DNA from: Gemmatimonadaceae bacterium
GTDB taxonomy: Bacteria > Gemmatimonadota > Gemmatimonadetes > Gemmatimonadales > Gemmatimonadaceae
Assembly: GCA_025453745.1 (NCBI GenBank)
Contig: JALOPS010000010.1
Span: 1 to 36,931, forward strand
DNA: 36,931 nucleotides
Direction: 5' to 3'
Shown: positions 1 through 7,528 of the stretch, in pieces
Position numbering within the stretch: position 1 is the first letter of the stretch
How the letters are laid out: every line of letters begins with the position of its first letter
Notes under the pieces: model-generated
Seen by the model: only the letters and a program-made list of their open reading frames with translations
What the model was told of the DNA's origin: nothing
The model's database searches: none
Program-made: the position numbers and the translations under genes

Positions 1-1
1 G

Positions 2-613
2 TCAGATGCTGGTACTCGCGTGCGCTGTGATGTGCGTGCGCATATCGCCGCACGTGTCTCGCGCGACCAGCTCGGACTCGGCGAACGCGCGGTAGACCGC
101 AGCACGCTCGGAAGCGGTGAGCAGACCGGTGAACGGGGTAACGTGTCGCAGCTCCCGTGACCACGGTGCGGGGGTGAGCAACACGGGGATCAGTGCTTCG
201 ACCGGGCGCGCGAGCAGCGCGCGCCACTCCTCGAGTAGTCCTCGCGCACCGGGGTGTAGCCGTCGCATGCGCGCCAGCGACGCCCGCGCGCGCGGGAGCA
301 CGAGGTCGGGCGCCGCACGAAGCCGGGCCGCGATCGCTGCGTGCAGTGCGAGTAACCGGCGGTCTTCTCGCGTGAGCGCACAGAGAAGTCGGATGCCAAC
401 CCCGCTCCGGGTCGCTTAGGCGCGTCATGCACGCATTCGCTTCGTCGGGCTCTTGCGACCACTTTCGTAAGCCGAGATCACCGAAGGCGACGTGCTGGGA
501 GCGTCGACCACGGCAACATTCGTGATGGCGAGCGCTGCTGCGCGTTCAGGCGCCGAAAACGTCGGCGGCGTCGACTGCTCCACCGACCCGATTGCAAGCG
601 GTACAGCGATCAC
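2..613 (-). pseudogene. Decayed XRE-type HTH transcriptional regulator
   Basis: Two pieces lie in the same reading frame on the minus strand. The upstream piece ends in a helix-turn-helix core (SPSVISAYESGRKSPT). It is followed at 425-427 by TGA and at 417-419 by TAA, and then by an open stretch from 416 to the stop at 2-4. That stretch (TREDRRLLALHAAIAARL..., then LRHVTPFTGLLTASERAAVY) resembles the C-terminal domain that follows an XRE HTH in a family of small regulators I recognise from high-GC bacteria. The residue spacing across the two stops fits an intact protein: TGA is one base from CGA (Arg) and TAA one base from GAA (Glu). So this looks like point-mutation decay with the frame kept. 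The N-terminal boundary is uncertain; 613 is only the first ATG of the frame. A GTG at 301 could start a C-terminal fragment, but it would lack the DNA-binding part. Confidence 0.6.
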
Positions 614-798
614 CGCTCCCAGCGCGACGGCGTCAACCGTCCGACGTCGGACGAACGAGATGTGGCGGCGAGCGTGTGGCGAGGAGCGGAACCGGTGTGT
701 GACGACGCGCGTTCGACGCGCGCATACCGCACGCGCTACACGATCGCCCGATGAGATGCCACAAATGGCACCGCGCCGTCCGCGCCCGGCGCAGATCG

Positions 799-1653
799 CT
801 ACTGCAAGAGGAAGAGCGGACTGACCGGACAGAACTGCGGTGCTTCATCGAGCAGATTGCGCAGCGGCGGTACGTGACCACTCCCCACCAGCAAGAGAAT
901 ACGACGGATGCCGGGGTCGGCGCGTACGAGACGCGTGAGGTGGTGGGCCATGTTGAAGTTCCTCGCGTACCATTGAGAGAGAAACTGCGGCCCACCGTAG
1001 TTCTGCCCCTCGCCGACGCCGAGGTAGCCGCCAAACATGCCGAGGGAATTGCCGGCATGCAGCGCATCGTCCCCGTTGAGGCGGAGCAGATGCTCACGAA
1101 TCGTCGTCGATCGCATCCACACGTCTATCGCCTCGACGTCCCGCGTGAGCTCGGCGACGAGACTGTCGCGCGCGCGCGTGAACGCCGGCTGCCGTCGCTC
1201 GAGCGCCCGCAGGGAATCGTTCACGTCGAGAAAGGAGTCATCGTCGATGGGAGAGACCTCGCGATGCCCCAGGCGCGCGGCGAGTCGAAACCCGATCTGC
1301 ACCTACTCGTTGCGAGTGGCGGCGAGCGTATTGGTGCGATACCGCGCGTATCGGGCACGTGCGGAATCCGTGAACGAGATCGGCCACTCCACGGCGATGC
1401 GATCGGGTGCCCACGCCGCCAGGCGCGCCGTCAGCTCGTCGAGCTGCGCCTGTCGACTCGGCTGCAGCACATCGTCGACCGCGAGCGCGACGACGTCCCG
1501 ACCGGGATTGGCGAAGTGATACGTCCCGAGCAGGAGGACCTGCACCTCCTGCGAGCCGCAGACGGCGGGGAAGCCCGTCGGTCGCTCGGGCGCTTGCGCG
1601 TCGAGCGCCCTGGCAGCGAGACAGGCGAGCAACAGCGGACGAACAGCGGGCAT
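799..1653 (-). pseudogene. Secreted DUF5694 family protein interrupted by an in-frame amber stop
   Basis: The ATG at 1653 gives a signal peptide (MPAVRPLLLACLAARALDAQA). The mature part begins with a DUF5694-like core (VQVLLLGTYHFANPGRD, then APDRIAVEWP). The family is related in sequence style to the TraB/ChaN-like proteins, with GxxH and GSGHVPPLRNLL motifs; no biochemical role is established that I can state. At 1303-1305 a TAG interrupts the frame between RNE and VQIGFRLAARLGH, where homologues read straight through. Frame and length on both sides match one protein of about 284 residues. One base change (for example CAG to TAG) explains it. It may be a real recent nonsense mutation or a sequencing error. 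A GTG directly after the stop could restart translation but without the signal peptide. Confidence 0.75.
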
Positions 1654-1792
1654 ACGGGCTCCGGGAATCGGCGCGTACTCCGATCGCGGAGCGAACGACA
1701 TGGTTTGCCCAGCGACGACGAACGGTCGATCTCACGTGATGAACCGTCGGGCCACGCTCGCGCCGTGAGGCGCTGCGCGCATCCACCGCGTG

Positions 1793-2686
1793 CTACCCCT
1801 CCCACAGTCCCGCCGGCGGCGCAAACCCCGGCCGCGCCTCGAGTGTGCGCGGATCGAACGCCCAGTGCCATTCGAGTTCGTACGCGAGACTCCGCCCCAG
1901 CCCGTCGAGATCGGGAAAGAGACTCGCCGCCGTGATGTTCATCAGATAGAGCGCCTGCAGCGCCTCCGCACGCATCGCCGCCGTGTCGAGTTCGAGCCGC
2001 GTCACGAGCGGCTCGCCCGCGTAGCCCGCCAGAATCGCCTCGATCGACCGATCGAGCACACTCGGCACCAGAAACGTGCTCGACTGCGCCACCAGTCGAC
2101 GATGCATCGCGTGCGGCTCGCCGATCACCACGAACGGCAGCGACTGCCGCAGGAAGAACTCCTCGAAACTGCCCTCTTCGCGAATGGACGCCGGCGCCAC
2201 GTCGACCGTGCGTCCGTCCCGCAGCGTAACCGGCATCTGATTGATGCGCGCCACGTTGAACGCCCACACCGCAGACGTCGGCCCACCACGATCGAGCGCA
2301 AAGAACAACGCCACATACGGTGACCACGTCATGTCGAGTAGCCTGGTCGGCGCGCCGTGATGCTGCATCAGCGCGAGCCACTCGAAGCTGTTCCCCTCCG
2401 CCGGCTGCGGATCGAGCCACAAGTGCGCCTTGCGCTTGAACACGCGGAGGATGCGCTCCTCCTGCCGAGCCCACGCGGCAGGGTGCACCCCCGCATAGCG
2501 CAGGTGGCGACTGAGCGCCGTCCAGAGCCCCCAGTCGGCGTGGGTCTGACCGCGGAACCCCCAGCTCCGGAACGCGCCCCCGTCGATCAGCGCCCGGAAC
2601 TGCGCCCACGAGTCGATCCGGATGGTGGGGACATCGGCCCCCTTGAGCGCCGACTCGGCGGGCCATTGGAGCTGGTCATCGTGCAT
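1793..2686 (-). CDS. FRG domain-containing protein
   Basis: The 297-residue protein carries the FRG domain, named for its (F/Y)-R-G motif: WGFRGQTHADW has F44-R45-G46. The second hallmark block, QHHGAPTRLLDMTWSPYVALFFA in family terms, lies about 60 residues on. FRG proteins are found widely in bacteria, often near mobile or defence genes, but the domain has no settled biochemical function. I see no signal peptide or membrane segment, so it is probably cytoplasmic. I chose the ATG at 2686 because conserved-looking sequence begins just after it and the frame upstream (toward 3265) runs into the antisense of fliL. It is divergent from the flagellar run and shares the 261-bp gap with it. No further conserved domain is evident in the C-terminal third. 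Confidence 0.85.
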   Translation of the reverse strand: MHDDQLQWPAESALKGADVPTIRIDSWAQFRALIDGGAFRSWGFRGQTHADWGLWTALSRHLRYAGVHPAAWARQEERILRVFKRKAHLWLDPQPAEGNSFEWLALMQHHGAPTRLLDMTWSPYVALFFALDRGGPTSAVWAFNVARINQMPVTLRDGRTVDVAPASIREEGSFEEFFLRQSLPFVVIGEPHAMHRRLVAQSSTFLVPSVLDRSIEAILAGYAGEPLVTRLELDTAAMRAEALQALYLMNITAASLFPDLDGLGRSLAYELEWHWAFDPRTLEARPGFAPPAGLWEG

Positions 2687-2844
2687 GTAATGAATGTGCC
2701 GCCCCTTGGCCGTCGGCGCACGCGGAGCACCACTCGGCGAGCTCCCGCGATGGAGGTCGGCAGAGGATGCCGACACGCGCCCGGCACGCGGTGCCGTCCC
2801 GCGAGCGACCGCCGCAGGCATCGCCTGTGGTACGAGCTGCTCAA

Positions 2845-2860
2845 GTTGTTGACCAACAAC
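2845..2860. promoter_or_regulatory. Palindrome upstream of the flagellar promoter
   Basis: GTTGTTG-AC-CAACAAC has perfect 7-bp arms around a 2-bp centre. It is centred about 67 bp upstream of the transcription start predicted from the sigma-54-type element at 2894-2909. That is a usual place for an activator or regulator site, but which protein binds is unknown. It could also serve the divergent FRG gene. Confidence 0.4.
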
Positions 2861-2893
2861 ACGTTGCGACGATGGAAGGTGGTGGCGGTCCCA

Positions 2894-2909
2894 TGGCACC
2901 GGCCCTGCA
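2894..2909 (+). promoter_or_regulatory. Sigma-54-type promoter of the fliLMN-fliOP run
   Basis: TGGCAC, five bases, then CTGCA matches the sigma-54 consensus TGGCAC-N5-TTGCA with one mismatch. GG (2895-2896) and GC (2907-2908) are exactly ten bases apart, as required for the -24/-12 elements. The predicted start near 2920 would leave a leader of about 28 nt before the fliL ATG at 2948. RpoN controls flagellar genes in several bacteria; that it does so here is inference. Confidence 0.5.
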
Positions 2910-2947
2910 AATGCTCCCCCCGTCACCCTTACGCCTCTGTCTCCCCC

Positions 2948-3553
2948 ATGGCCGATAATCCGGACACTTCGACCGAAGCACCAGCGCCGCCGTCCGGCGT
3001 CAAGGCGCTCCTCCCCGCACTCCTCGCCGTCATGCTGGGGATCGGCGGCGGCGCCGCGCTCGGCATCTTTGTCGCCGGCCCCGCGCTCACCAAGGGGATG
3101 GTCGTCGTCAACGTCGGTGCCAAGGGAGGGGACCATGGCGCCGGAGACGGCGAACATGGCGATGAGGCCGCGACCGACGGCGAGCACGTTACGGACGAAT
3201 CGGGCGACGAGGAGCACGCGAGCGACGGGAAGAAGAAGGATCCCGCCGCCGCACCCGAGATCCACACGCTCGACAACCTCGTCATCAATCCGGCGGGCTC
3301 CGGGGGCTCGCGCTTCCTCCTCGTGACCATCGCCCTCGAAGCCGGCTCCACGCCGGCGCTCGAGATGCTCAAGGCGCGGGACGCCGAGCTGCGCGATGCC
3401 GTCCTCAGCACGATCGCGCAGCGGAATGTGGAAACGCTCACCGACTTCGCCTTCCGCGATTCGGTGAAGGTCGAACTCACCGCCGCCATCAACGCGCGCT
3501 TCGGCAAGCGCACCGTCAAGCGGATGTACTTCCCGCAGTGGGTGATCCAGTAA
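2948..3553 (+). CDS. fliL: Flagellar basal body-associated protein FliL
   Basis: FliL is a single-pass inner-membrane protein that sits around the stator and supports motor torque or stator stability. The 201-residue product has a short cytoplasmic start, one membrane span (about residues 17-45) and a C-terminal FliL domain from about residue 105, ending in the typical FGKRTVKRMYFPQWVIQ. Between span and domain lies a periplasmic linker (about 58-100) unusually rich in His, Asp, Glu and Gly, which could bind cations. The ATG at 2948 was chosen because it directly precedes the hydrophilic N-terminus and span; the frame is open further upstream only by chance. It is the first gene of the flagellar run and is followed after 3 nt by fliM. 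Confidence 0.93.
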   Translation: MADNPDTSTEAPAPPSGVKALLPALLAVMLGIGGGAALGIFVAGPALTKGMVVVNVGAKGGDHGAGDGEHGDEAATDGEHVTDESGDEEHASDGKKKDPAAAPEIHTLDNLVINPAGSGGSRFLLVTIALEAGSTPALEMLKARDAELRDAVLSTIAQRNVETLTDFAFRDSVKVELTAAINARFGKRTVKRMYFPQWVIQ

Positions 3554-3556
3554 GCG

Positions 3557-4552
3557 ATGTCGACCGATACCTCACTCTCCCAGTTCGACATCGACCGCCT
3601 GCTCGGCGGCGCCGGTGCCGTGGCCCCCGTGGCTGCGGCCGCCGAGCTGGATGTGCAGGTCTATGATTTCCGTCGCCCGCATCGCGTCTCGAAGGAGCGC
3701 CTGCGCACGCTCGAAGCGATGTACGAGCGCATGGTGAAGTCGCTCGAAGGCTGGCTCATCGGGCGTGTGCGCGGACAGATCGAGGTCCGGCTGCAGTCGG
3801 TCGAGCAGTTCAGCTTCGGCGAGTTCACGCTCTCGCTCCCCACCCCGTGCGCTTCCTATGTCTTCGATGTGCGCGGCGCACATGCGCAGGGCGTCGTGGA
3901 CATCGGCCAGGAGTTCGCGTACCACGTGATCGATCGCCTCTTCGGTGGCACGGGACAGGCGATCTTCCCCAATCGCAGCATGACACCCGTCGAGCGGCTC
4001 GCACTGCGCACCATCGCCGACAAGATCGTCGCACTCACCTCCGAGGTCTGGCAGGACCACGTGGCCATGGAGCTGCAGATCGCGAGCTTCGAGTCGGCGC
4101 CGGAGATCCTGCAGATCGCGAATCGCGAAGACCCGGTCCTCGTCGCCAACATCGAAGTGTCGGCCGGCAACGTGAGCAGCCTGCTGCTCGTGTGCCTGCC
4201 CTTCAATGTGCTCGACAAGTTCTTCGCCACGGCGGGCGACAAGCGGGTCAACACCAATGCGACCAGTGCCGAAGAGCGCGAACACATGCGCGTGCGCTCC
4301 GAAGCCGGCCTGCGCGCCACCCGGGTCCCCATCTCGGTGCGACTCCCCGCCTTTCAGGTGCCGCTCTCGAGCATCGCCGCGCTGCAACCCGGCGCGATCC
4401 TTCCGACCGGTGTCAGTCGCGATGCGCGCGTGGTCGTGCGAACCGGCGAGCAGGCACGCTTCAGTGGACAGGTCGGCCGCGTCTCCGGCCATCTCGCCGT
4501 CCGCATCCTCGATGCCGCGGCACCGATGGCCACCACGGCCGACGACGAGTAG
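3557..4552 (+). CDS. fliM: Flagellar motor switch protein FliM
   Basis: FliM forms the middle of the cytoplasmic C-ring; it binds phosphorylated CheY and transmits the signal to FliG. The 331-residue protein has the full layout: an N-terminal CheY-binding segment (LSQFDIDRLL, residues 7-16), the middle domain with its conserved block (LFGGTGQAIFPNRSMTPVER) and a C-terminal SpoA-like domain (about 250-322) that pairs with FliN. Length is normal for the family. It starts 3 nt after the fliL stop, so translation is probably coupled, and it is followed by fliN after 24 nt. The intact CheY-binding segment implies that the cell controls motor switching by chemotaxis, although no che genes are in the window. 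Confidence 0.97.
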   Translation: MSTDTSLSQFDIDRLLGGAGAVAPVAAAAELDVQVYDFRRPHRVSKERLRTLEAMYERMVKSLEGWLIGRVRGQIEVRLQSVEQFSFGEFTLSLPTPCASYVFDVRGAHAQGVVDIGQEFAYHVIDRLFGGTGQAIFPNRSMTPVERLALRTIADKIVALTSEVWQDHVAMELQIASFESAPEILQIANREDPVLVANIEVSAGNVSSLLLVCLPFNVLDKFFATAGDKRVNTNATSAEEREHMRVRSEAGLRATRVPISVRLPAFQVPLSSIAALQPGAILPTGVSRDARVVVRTGEQARFSGQVGRVSGHLAVRILDAAAPMATTADDE

Positions 4553-4576
4553 TCGCGTACCCCCGCCACCTTCGCC

Positions 4577-4975
4577 ATGAACAACGCCGAAATCGACGCG
4601 CTCTTCGCGAGTGCCAAGAAGCCCGCCGCTGCATCCGCCGCGGCCACGGCCGTCCTCGACGCGCCACCCTCTGCCGCCGACTCGTTCACCGATCTTGGCT
4701 CCGCCACGATGGGGAACGGGGAGGTGCCGATGGCCATGCTCCTCGACCTCACGCTTCCCGTCTCGATCGAGCTCGGGCGCACCTCGATGACCGTGCAGGA
4801 GATCCTGCGCCTCGGTCGAGGCTCGGTGGTGCAACTCGAGAAGCTTGCCGGTGAGCCGATCGACATCTATGTGGGCGATCGCCGGTTTGCCGAAGGCGAG
4901 GTCGTCGTCCTCGGTGAGCACTTCGGCGTGCGCATCACGCGCATCCTGCAGACGGCGCAAGCCGCCGCCGCATAA
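4577..4975 (+). CDS. fliN: Flagellar motor switch protein FliN
   Basis: FliN makes up the bottom of the C-ring and helps dock export cargo carried by FliH. The 132-residue protein has an Ala-rich, low-complexity first third (to about residue 48) and then the conserved SpoA domain: LLDLTLPVSIELGRTSMTVQ, then the typical VQLEKLAGEPIDIYVGDRRF and a closing FGVRITRI. Family members of this length are common. MNNAEIDALF at the start is a typical FliN/FliY opening and supports the chosen ATG. It lies 24 nt after fliM and 12 nt before the fliOP fusion, as expected in a fliLMNOP operon. Confidence 0.96.
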   Translation: MNNAEIDALFASAKKPAAASAAATAVLDAPPSAADSFTDLGSATMGNGEVPMAMLLDLTLPVSIELGRTSMTVQEILRLGRGSVVQLEKLAGEPIDIYVGDRRFAEGEVVVLGEHFGVRITRILQTAQAAAA

Positions 4976-4987
4976 GTCGGGTCGACC

Positions 4988-6814
4988 GTGTCGCTGGGGG
5001 CCGTCTTCGGTGTCGTGGCTGCGCTGGCCTTCGTGCTCGCGCTGCTGGCACTCGTCGTGTGGGGGCTCAAGCGACTGGGACTCGCGCGGCTGGGCGGTGG
5101 ACCCGGTGCGCGACTGCCGATGGAGATCGTGCAGCGCGTGTCGGTCGGTCCCAAGACCGCGATCGCCGTCGTCCGCGTGGGCGAGACGGTGATGACGGTG
5201 AGCGTGGGTGAAGGCGGTGTGCGTCCGCTCTTTCCGGTGAGCGATGCCGATCGCGATGCGGTGCTGGCCTCGAGTCGCGTACCCGCGCCGCATGCATCGA
5301 GTGCATCGGCGCAGCGCACGATCGACGGCATGCTCTCGCGGCGCGCGCGCGGGACGTCGGCGGCATCGAGTGCGACCAGCGCGCCTGGCGCACCAGGCGC
5401 ACCGAGCACGGTGCACGGCACCGCGACCGACACCTTTGCGACGACGCTCCACACGGTCCGGCAGAGCGACGCCGAGGTGATGCGACAGTTCTATGTACCG
5501 CCAGCAGACGCCGCGCGTGCCGCGAGTGCGATGCCCGCCACGCCGCGACAGCAGGCGCTGCGCAGCGCCCTGGCGCACGATGCGACCGCACGCATGGAAT
5601 CGGTGTTCACACCCGCCGATGGCAGCGTGCCGGTGACGGTGAGCGCGCGGATTGCACCGGAGGCGCGTGGACTTGCGGAGTTCCAGTCTGTGCTGCGTAT
5701 GGCCTTGAGCGGTGCGACGCGACTCGCGGTGCTGCTGTGCATGTTTGGCGTCGGCGCTTCATTCGCGCCGATTGTCGCGCAGGCGGCCGCGCAGCCGGCC
5801 ACCGCACCGGTCTCTCAACCGACAACGGCTCCCGCCACACCACGGGCGACACCGTCAACCGCACTGCCCAGTGCGTCGCAGGCGACAGTGCCCGCGCCCG
5901 CTGCCGCGACGCCAGCGGCGACGCGCCCGGCGGCAGCGCAACCCGCGGTGGCCGCGCCGTCGGCCCCGACCACGAGCACGTCGGCGCCCGCACCCGGCGC
6001 GCGCACGACACCGGCACCACGCGTGCCGAGCGGGCCGCCGGCGCGCGACACGAAGAGCCGCGCAGCGCAGCCGGCGTCGGGCACCGTGATGATGCCGGGC
6101 ACGCCCCCGCGCGCGGAAACGGTGAGCCCGACGGCGACGCCGTCGATGTCGGTCTCGCTCGGCAATCAGGCCAACGGCGACGGACTGCAGGTCAACGGCA
6201 CCGTTGGTGTGGTGCTGCTCATGGGGATGCTCACGCTGCTCCCCACGCTCGTGCTGATGATGACCGGCTTCACGCGCATCCTGATCGTGCTCAACTTCCT
6301 CAAGCAGGCGATGGGGACGCAGAACGCACCGCCGGGACAGCTCGTGGCCGCCCTCGCGCTCATCCTCACCGGCTTCGTGATGGCGCCGACGATCGAGCAG
6401 GCCAATCGCGAGGCGATCACGCCGTGGCTCGACGGGCGGATGGAGCAGATGGAGATGCTCAAGACCGCGTCACAGCCGTTTCGCACGTTCATGTTGGCGC
6501 AGACGCGCGAGAGTGACCTGCGGACATTCGTGGAGCTGAGCGGCGCACCAGCGCCCGCGACACCGGCCGATATCCCGCTCGTGACCCTCATGTCGGCGTT
6601 CACGGCGAGCGAACTGCGCACCGCGTTCCAGATCGGGTTCGCGATCTATCTGCCGTTCATCGTCATCGACGCGGTGGTCGCGTCGGTGCTCATGAGCATG
6701 GGCATGATGATGCTGCCGCCGGCGATGATCTCGATGCCGTTCAAGCTGTTGCTCTTCGTACTCGTCGACGGGTGGAGCCTGGTGGTTGAGAGCCTCGTGC
6801 GGAGCTTCAAGTAG
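4988..6814 (+). CDS. fliOP: FliO-FliP fusion protein of the flagellar export gate
   Basis: FliO helps FliP assemble, and FliP forms most of the export-gate channel; they are normally separate proteins. Here one 608-residue frame carries both. Residues 1-80 look like FliO: a span (about 4-28) and the cytoplasmic beta domain (MEIVQRVSVGPKTAIAVVRV). A weakly conserved region follows, then a second hydrophobic segment (about 245-263) preceded by Arg245 and followed by AQAAAQ, much like a signal peptide with a cleavage site. An Ala/Pro/Thr-rich linker (267-395) leads to a full FliP domain (about 398-608) with MLTLLPTLVLMMTGFTRIL and MSMGMMMLPPAMISMPFKLL. The internal segment may be FliP's own signal peptide. 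Start is GTG with a weak ribosome site. No stop or second start separates the halves in frame. fliQ and fliR do not follow; the 3' end overlaps convergent vapC by 8 bp. Confidence 0.92.
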   Translation: MSLGAVFGVVAALAFVLALLALVVWGLKRLGLARLGGGPGARLPMEIVQRVSVGPKTAIAVVRVGETVMTVSVGEGGVRPLFPVSDADRDAVLASSRVPAPHASSASAQRTIDGMLSRRARGTSAASSATSAPGAPGAPSTVHGTATDTFATTLHTVRQSDAEVMRQFYVPPADAARAASAMPATPRQQALRSALAHDATARMESVFTPADGSVPVTVSARIAPEARGLAEFQSVLRMALSGATRLAVLLCMFGVGASFAPIVAQAAAQPATAPVSQPTTAPATPRATPSTALPSASQATVPAPAAATPAATRPAAAQPAVAAPSAPTTSTSAPAPGARTTPAPRVPSGPPARDTKSRAAQPASGTVMMPGTPPRAETVSPTATPSMSVSLGNQANGDGLQVNGTVGVVLLMGMLTLLPTLVLMMTGFTRILIVLNFLKQAMGTQNAPPGQLVAALALILTGFVMAPTIEQANREAITPWLDGRMEQMEMLKTASQPFRTFMLAQTRESDLRTFVELSGAPAPATPADIPLVTLMSAFTASELRTAFQIGFAIYLPFIVIDAVVASVLMSMGMMMLPPAMISMPFKLLLFVLVDGWSLVVESLVRSFK

Positions 6815-7238
6815 CGGCGAGGGGATGGCGGATGCGGAGGCCGCGGAAGCGGCGGAAGCCACGGTCGGCCGTCACGATGTCGACGCCATGATCGATTGCG
6901 ATCGCTGCGAGCCACGCATCCGGAAGGTCATTGCCACGCGCGTCGATCGACGCGCAGCACCGCGCAAACGTTGGCCAGTGCCCGGCCCCGGTCTCGAGCA
7001 CCTCGCATGCGGGCGCAGCCACCAAGGACGCGACGAACGCTTGCGCCGCGTCGAGCGTGGTCGGCGGCCGCCAGATGCGAGGATGGGTCAAGATGCGCAG
7101 GGTCGCTACGAGCGTGTCGGCGGTGACCAGCACCGGCTCCGGGCCGACGAGCGCGTCTGACAGCCATTCGCGGTATGTCGCGTGGTGCTCCGCGTCCGCC
7201 CGCTGCGCGTAGACCAGCACATTGACGTCGAGCAGCAC
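6807..7238 (-). CDS. vapC: PIN-domain toxin of a VapBC-type pair
   Basis: VapC toxins are small Mg-dependent RNases. The 143-residue protein has the PIN layout: Asp4 in LLDVNVLVYA, a late acidic block (DLPDAWLAAIAIDHGVD) and TADRGFRRF near the end. The second acidic residue, usually a Glu in the helix around residues 40-48 of this family, is not evident (TADTLVATLRI); Asp41 is the nearest candidate. Translation starts at GTG, overlapping the antitoxin stop by one base (TAGTG), so the two are coupled. The stop lies inside the 3' end of convergent fliOP (8-bp overlap). Closest in style to the VapC group with a TxxxxLxVLTHPR motif. Activity is likely but the altered acidic position is a caution. 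Confidence 0.88.
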   Translation of the reverse strand: MLLDVNVLVYAQRADAEHHATYREWLSDALVGPEPVLVTADTLVATLRILTHPRIWRPPTTLDAAQAFVASLVAAPACEVLETGAGHWPTFARCCASIDARGNDLPDAWLAAIAIDHGVDIVTADRGFRRFRGLRIRHPLAAT

Positions 7239-7483
7239 TAGCGAATGCCGTCCATCGCGTCGCGAATGGTCGCATTGTCGTCGAGCGACAGCCCCGGCGT
7301 GATCCCCTCGCCCGTCGAGGCCGGGGGCAGCACATAGCCCCCTCGCGCCGCGCCACCCGCCACGTAGGCGACGAGCGCGCGCTCCATCACCGCCGTGACC
7401 GTAAGTCCCTGGCGCTCGGCGTACGTCTTGACGCGCTTGAGTAGCGCGTCGGGAAGACGGACCGTGGTGTGTCGCGTAGCCAT
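7238..7483 (-). CDS. vapB: Ribbon-helix-helix antitoxin of the VapBC-type pair
   Basis: The 81-residue protein starts with a ribbon-helix-helix fold (TRHTTVRLPDALLKRVKTYA, then GLTVTAVMERALVAYV), which binds operator DNA as a dimer. The C-terminal tail, rich in Gly/Pro and then acidic (SLDDNATIRDAMDGIR), is the kind that wraps the toxin. I chose the ATG at 7483. A GTG at 7504 in frame would lie between the -35 and -10 of the promoter described separately, so it cannot be in the transcript from that promoter. The stop overlaps the vapC start by one base. Such pairs normally repress their own promoter. Confidence 0.88.
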   Translation of the reverse strand: MATRHTTVRLPDALLKRVKTYAERQGLTVTAVMERALVAYVAGGAARGGYVLPPASTGEGITPGLSLDDNATIRDAMDGIR

Positions 7484-7501
7484 GTCGTGATATACAACAT
7501 G
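7481..7501. promoter_or_regulatory. Candidate VapB operator over the start codon
   Basis: An imperfect palindrome, CATGT(C)GT...AC(A)ACATG in outline, spans 21 bp, with arms matching at seven of eight positions. It covers the -10 element and the vapB ATG. This is where autorepression of a toxin-antitoxin operon would be expected. Binding by VapB is inference. Confidence 0.35.
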
Positions 7502-7518
7502 CACCGTCTGTATGTCAA
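7489..7518 (-). promoter_or_regulatory. Sigma-70-type promoter of vapBC
   Basis: On the minus strand, a perfect TTGACA (7518-7513) is followed after 18 bp by TATATC (7494-7489). The vapB ATG begins only five bases after the -10 element, so transcription would start at or very near the ATG and the mRNA would be leaderless or almost so. The AT content here contrasts with the rest of the window. The promoter lies between the dipeptidase stop (7529) and vapB on the same strand. Confidence 0.6.
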
Positions 7519-7528
7519 GGTACGTATG

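Noticed and set aside
1303-1305. Pyrrolysine or suppressed amber codon in the DUF5694 gene
   Set aside because: Nothing in the window suggests pyl genes or a suppressor tRNA, and a single-base mutation is simpler.
751-1935. A 394-codon plus-strand frame across the DUF5694 region
   Set aside because: It is Arg-rich and lies opposite a recognisable protein on the minus strand.
2950-2957. GCCGATAA, identical to a sigma-28 (FliA) -10 element, at the fliL start
   Set aside because: It lies inside the coding sequence, directly after the ATG, and no TAAAGTTT-like -35 occurs 11 bp upstream.
3572-5578. A long open frame (668 codons) on the minus strand opposite fliM, fliN and fliO
   Set aside because: Its product is dominated by Arg, His, Gly and Asp without domains, as expected from the antisense of GC-rich coding DNA; the plus-strand genes are certain.
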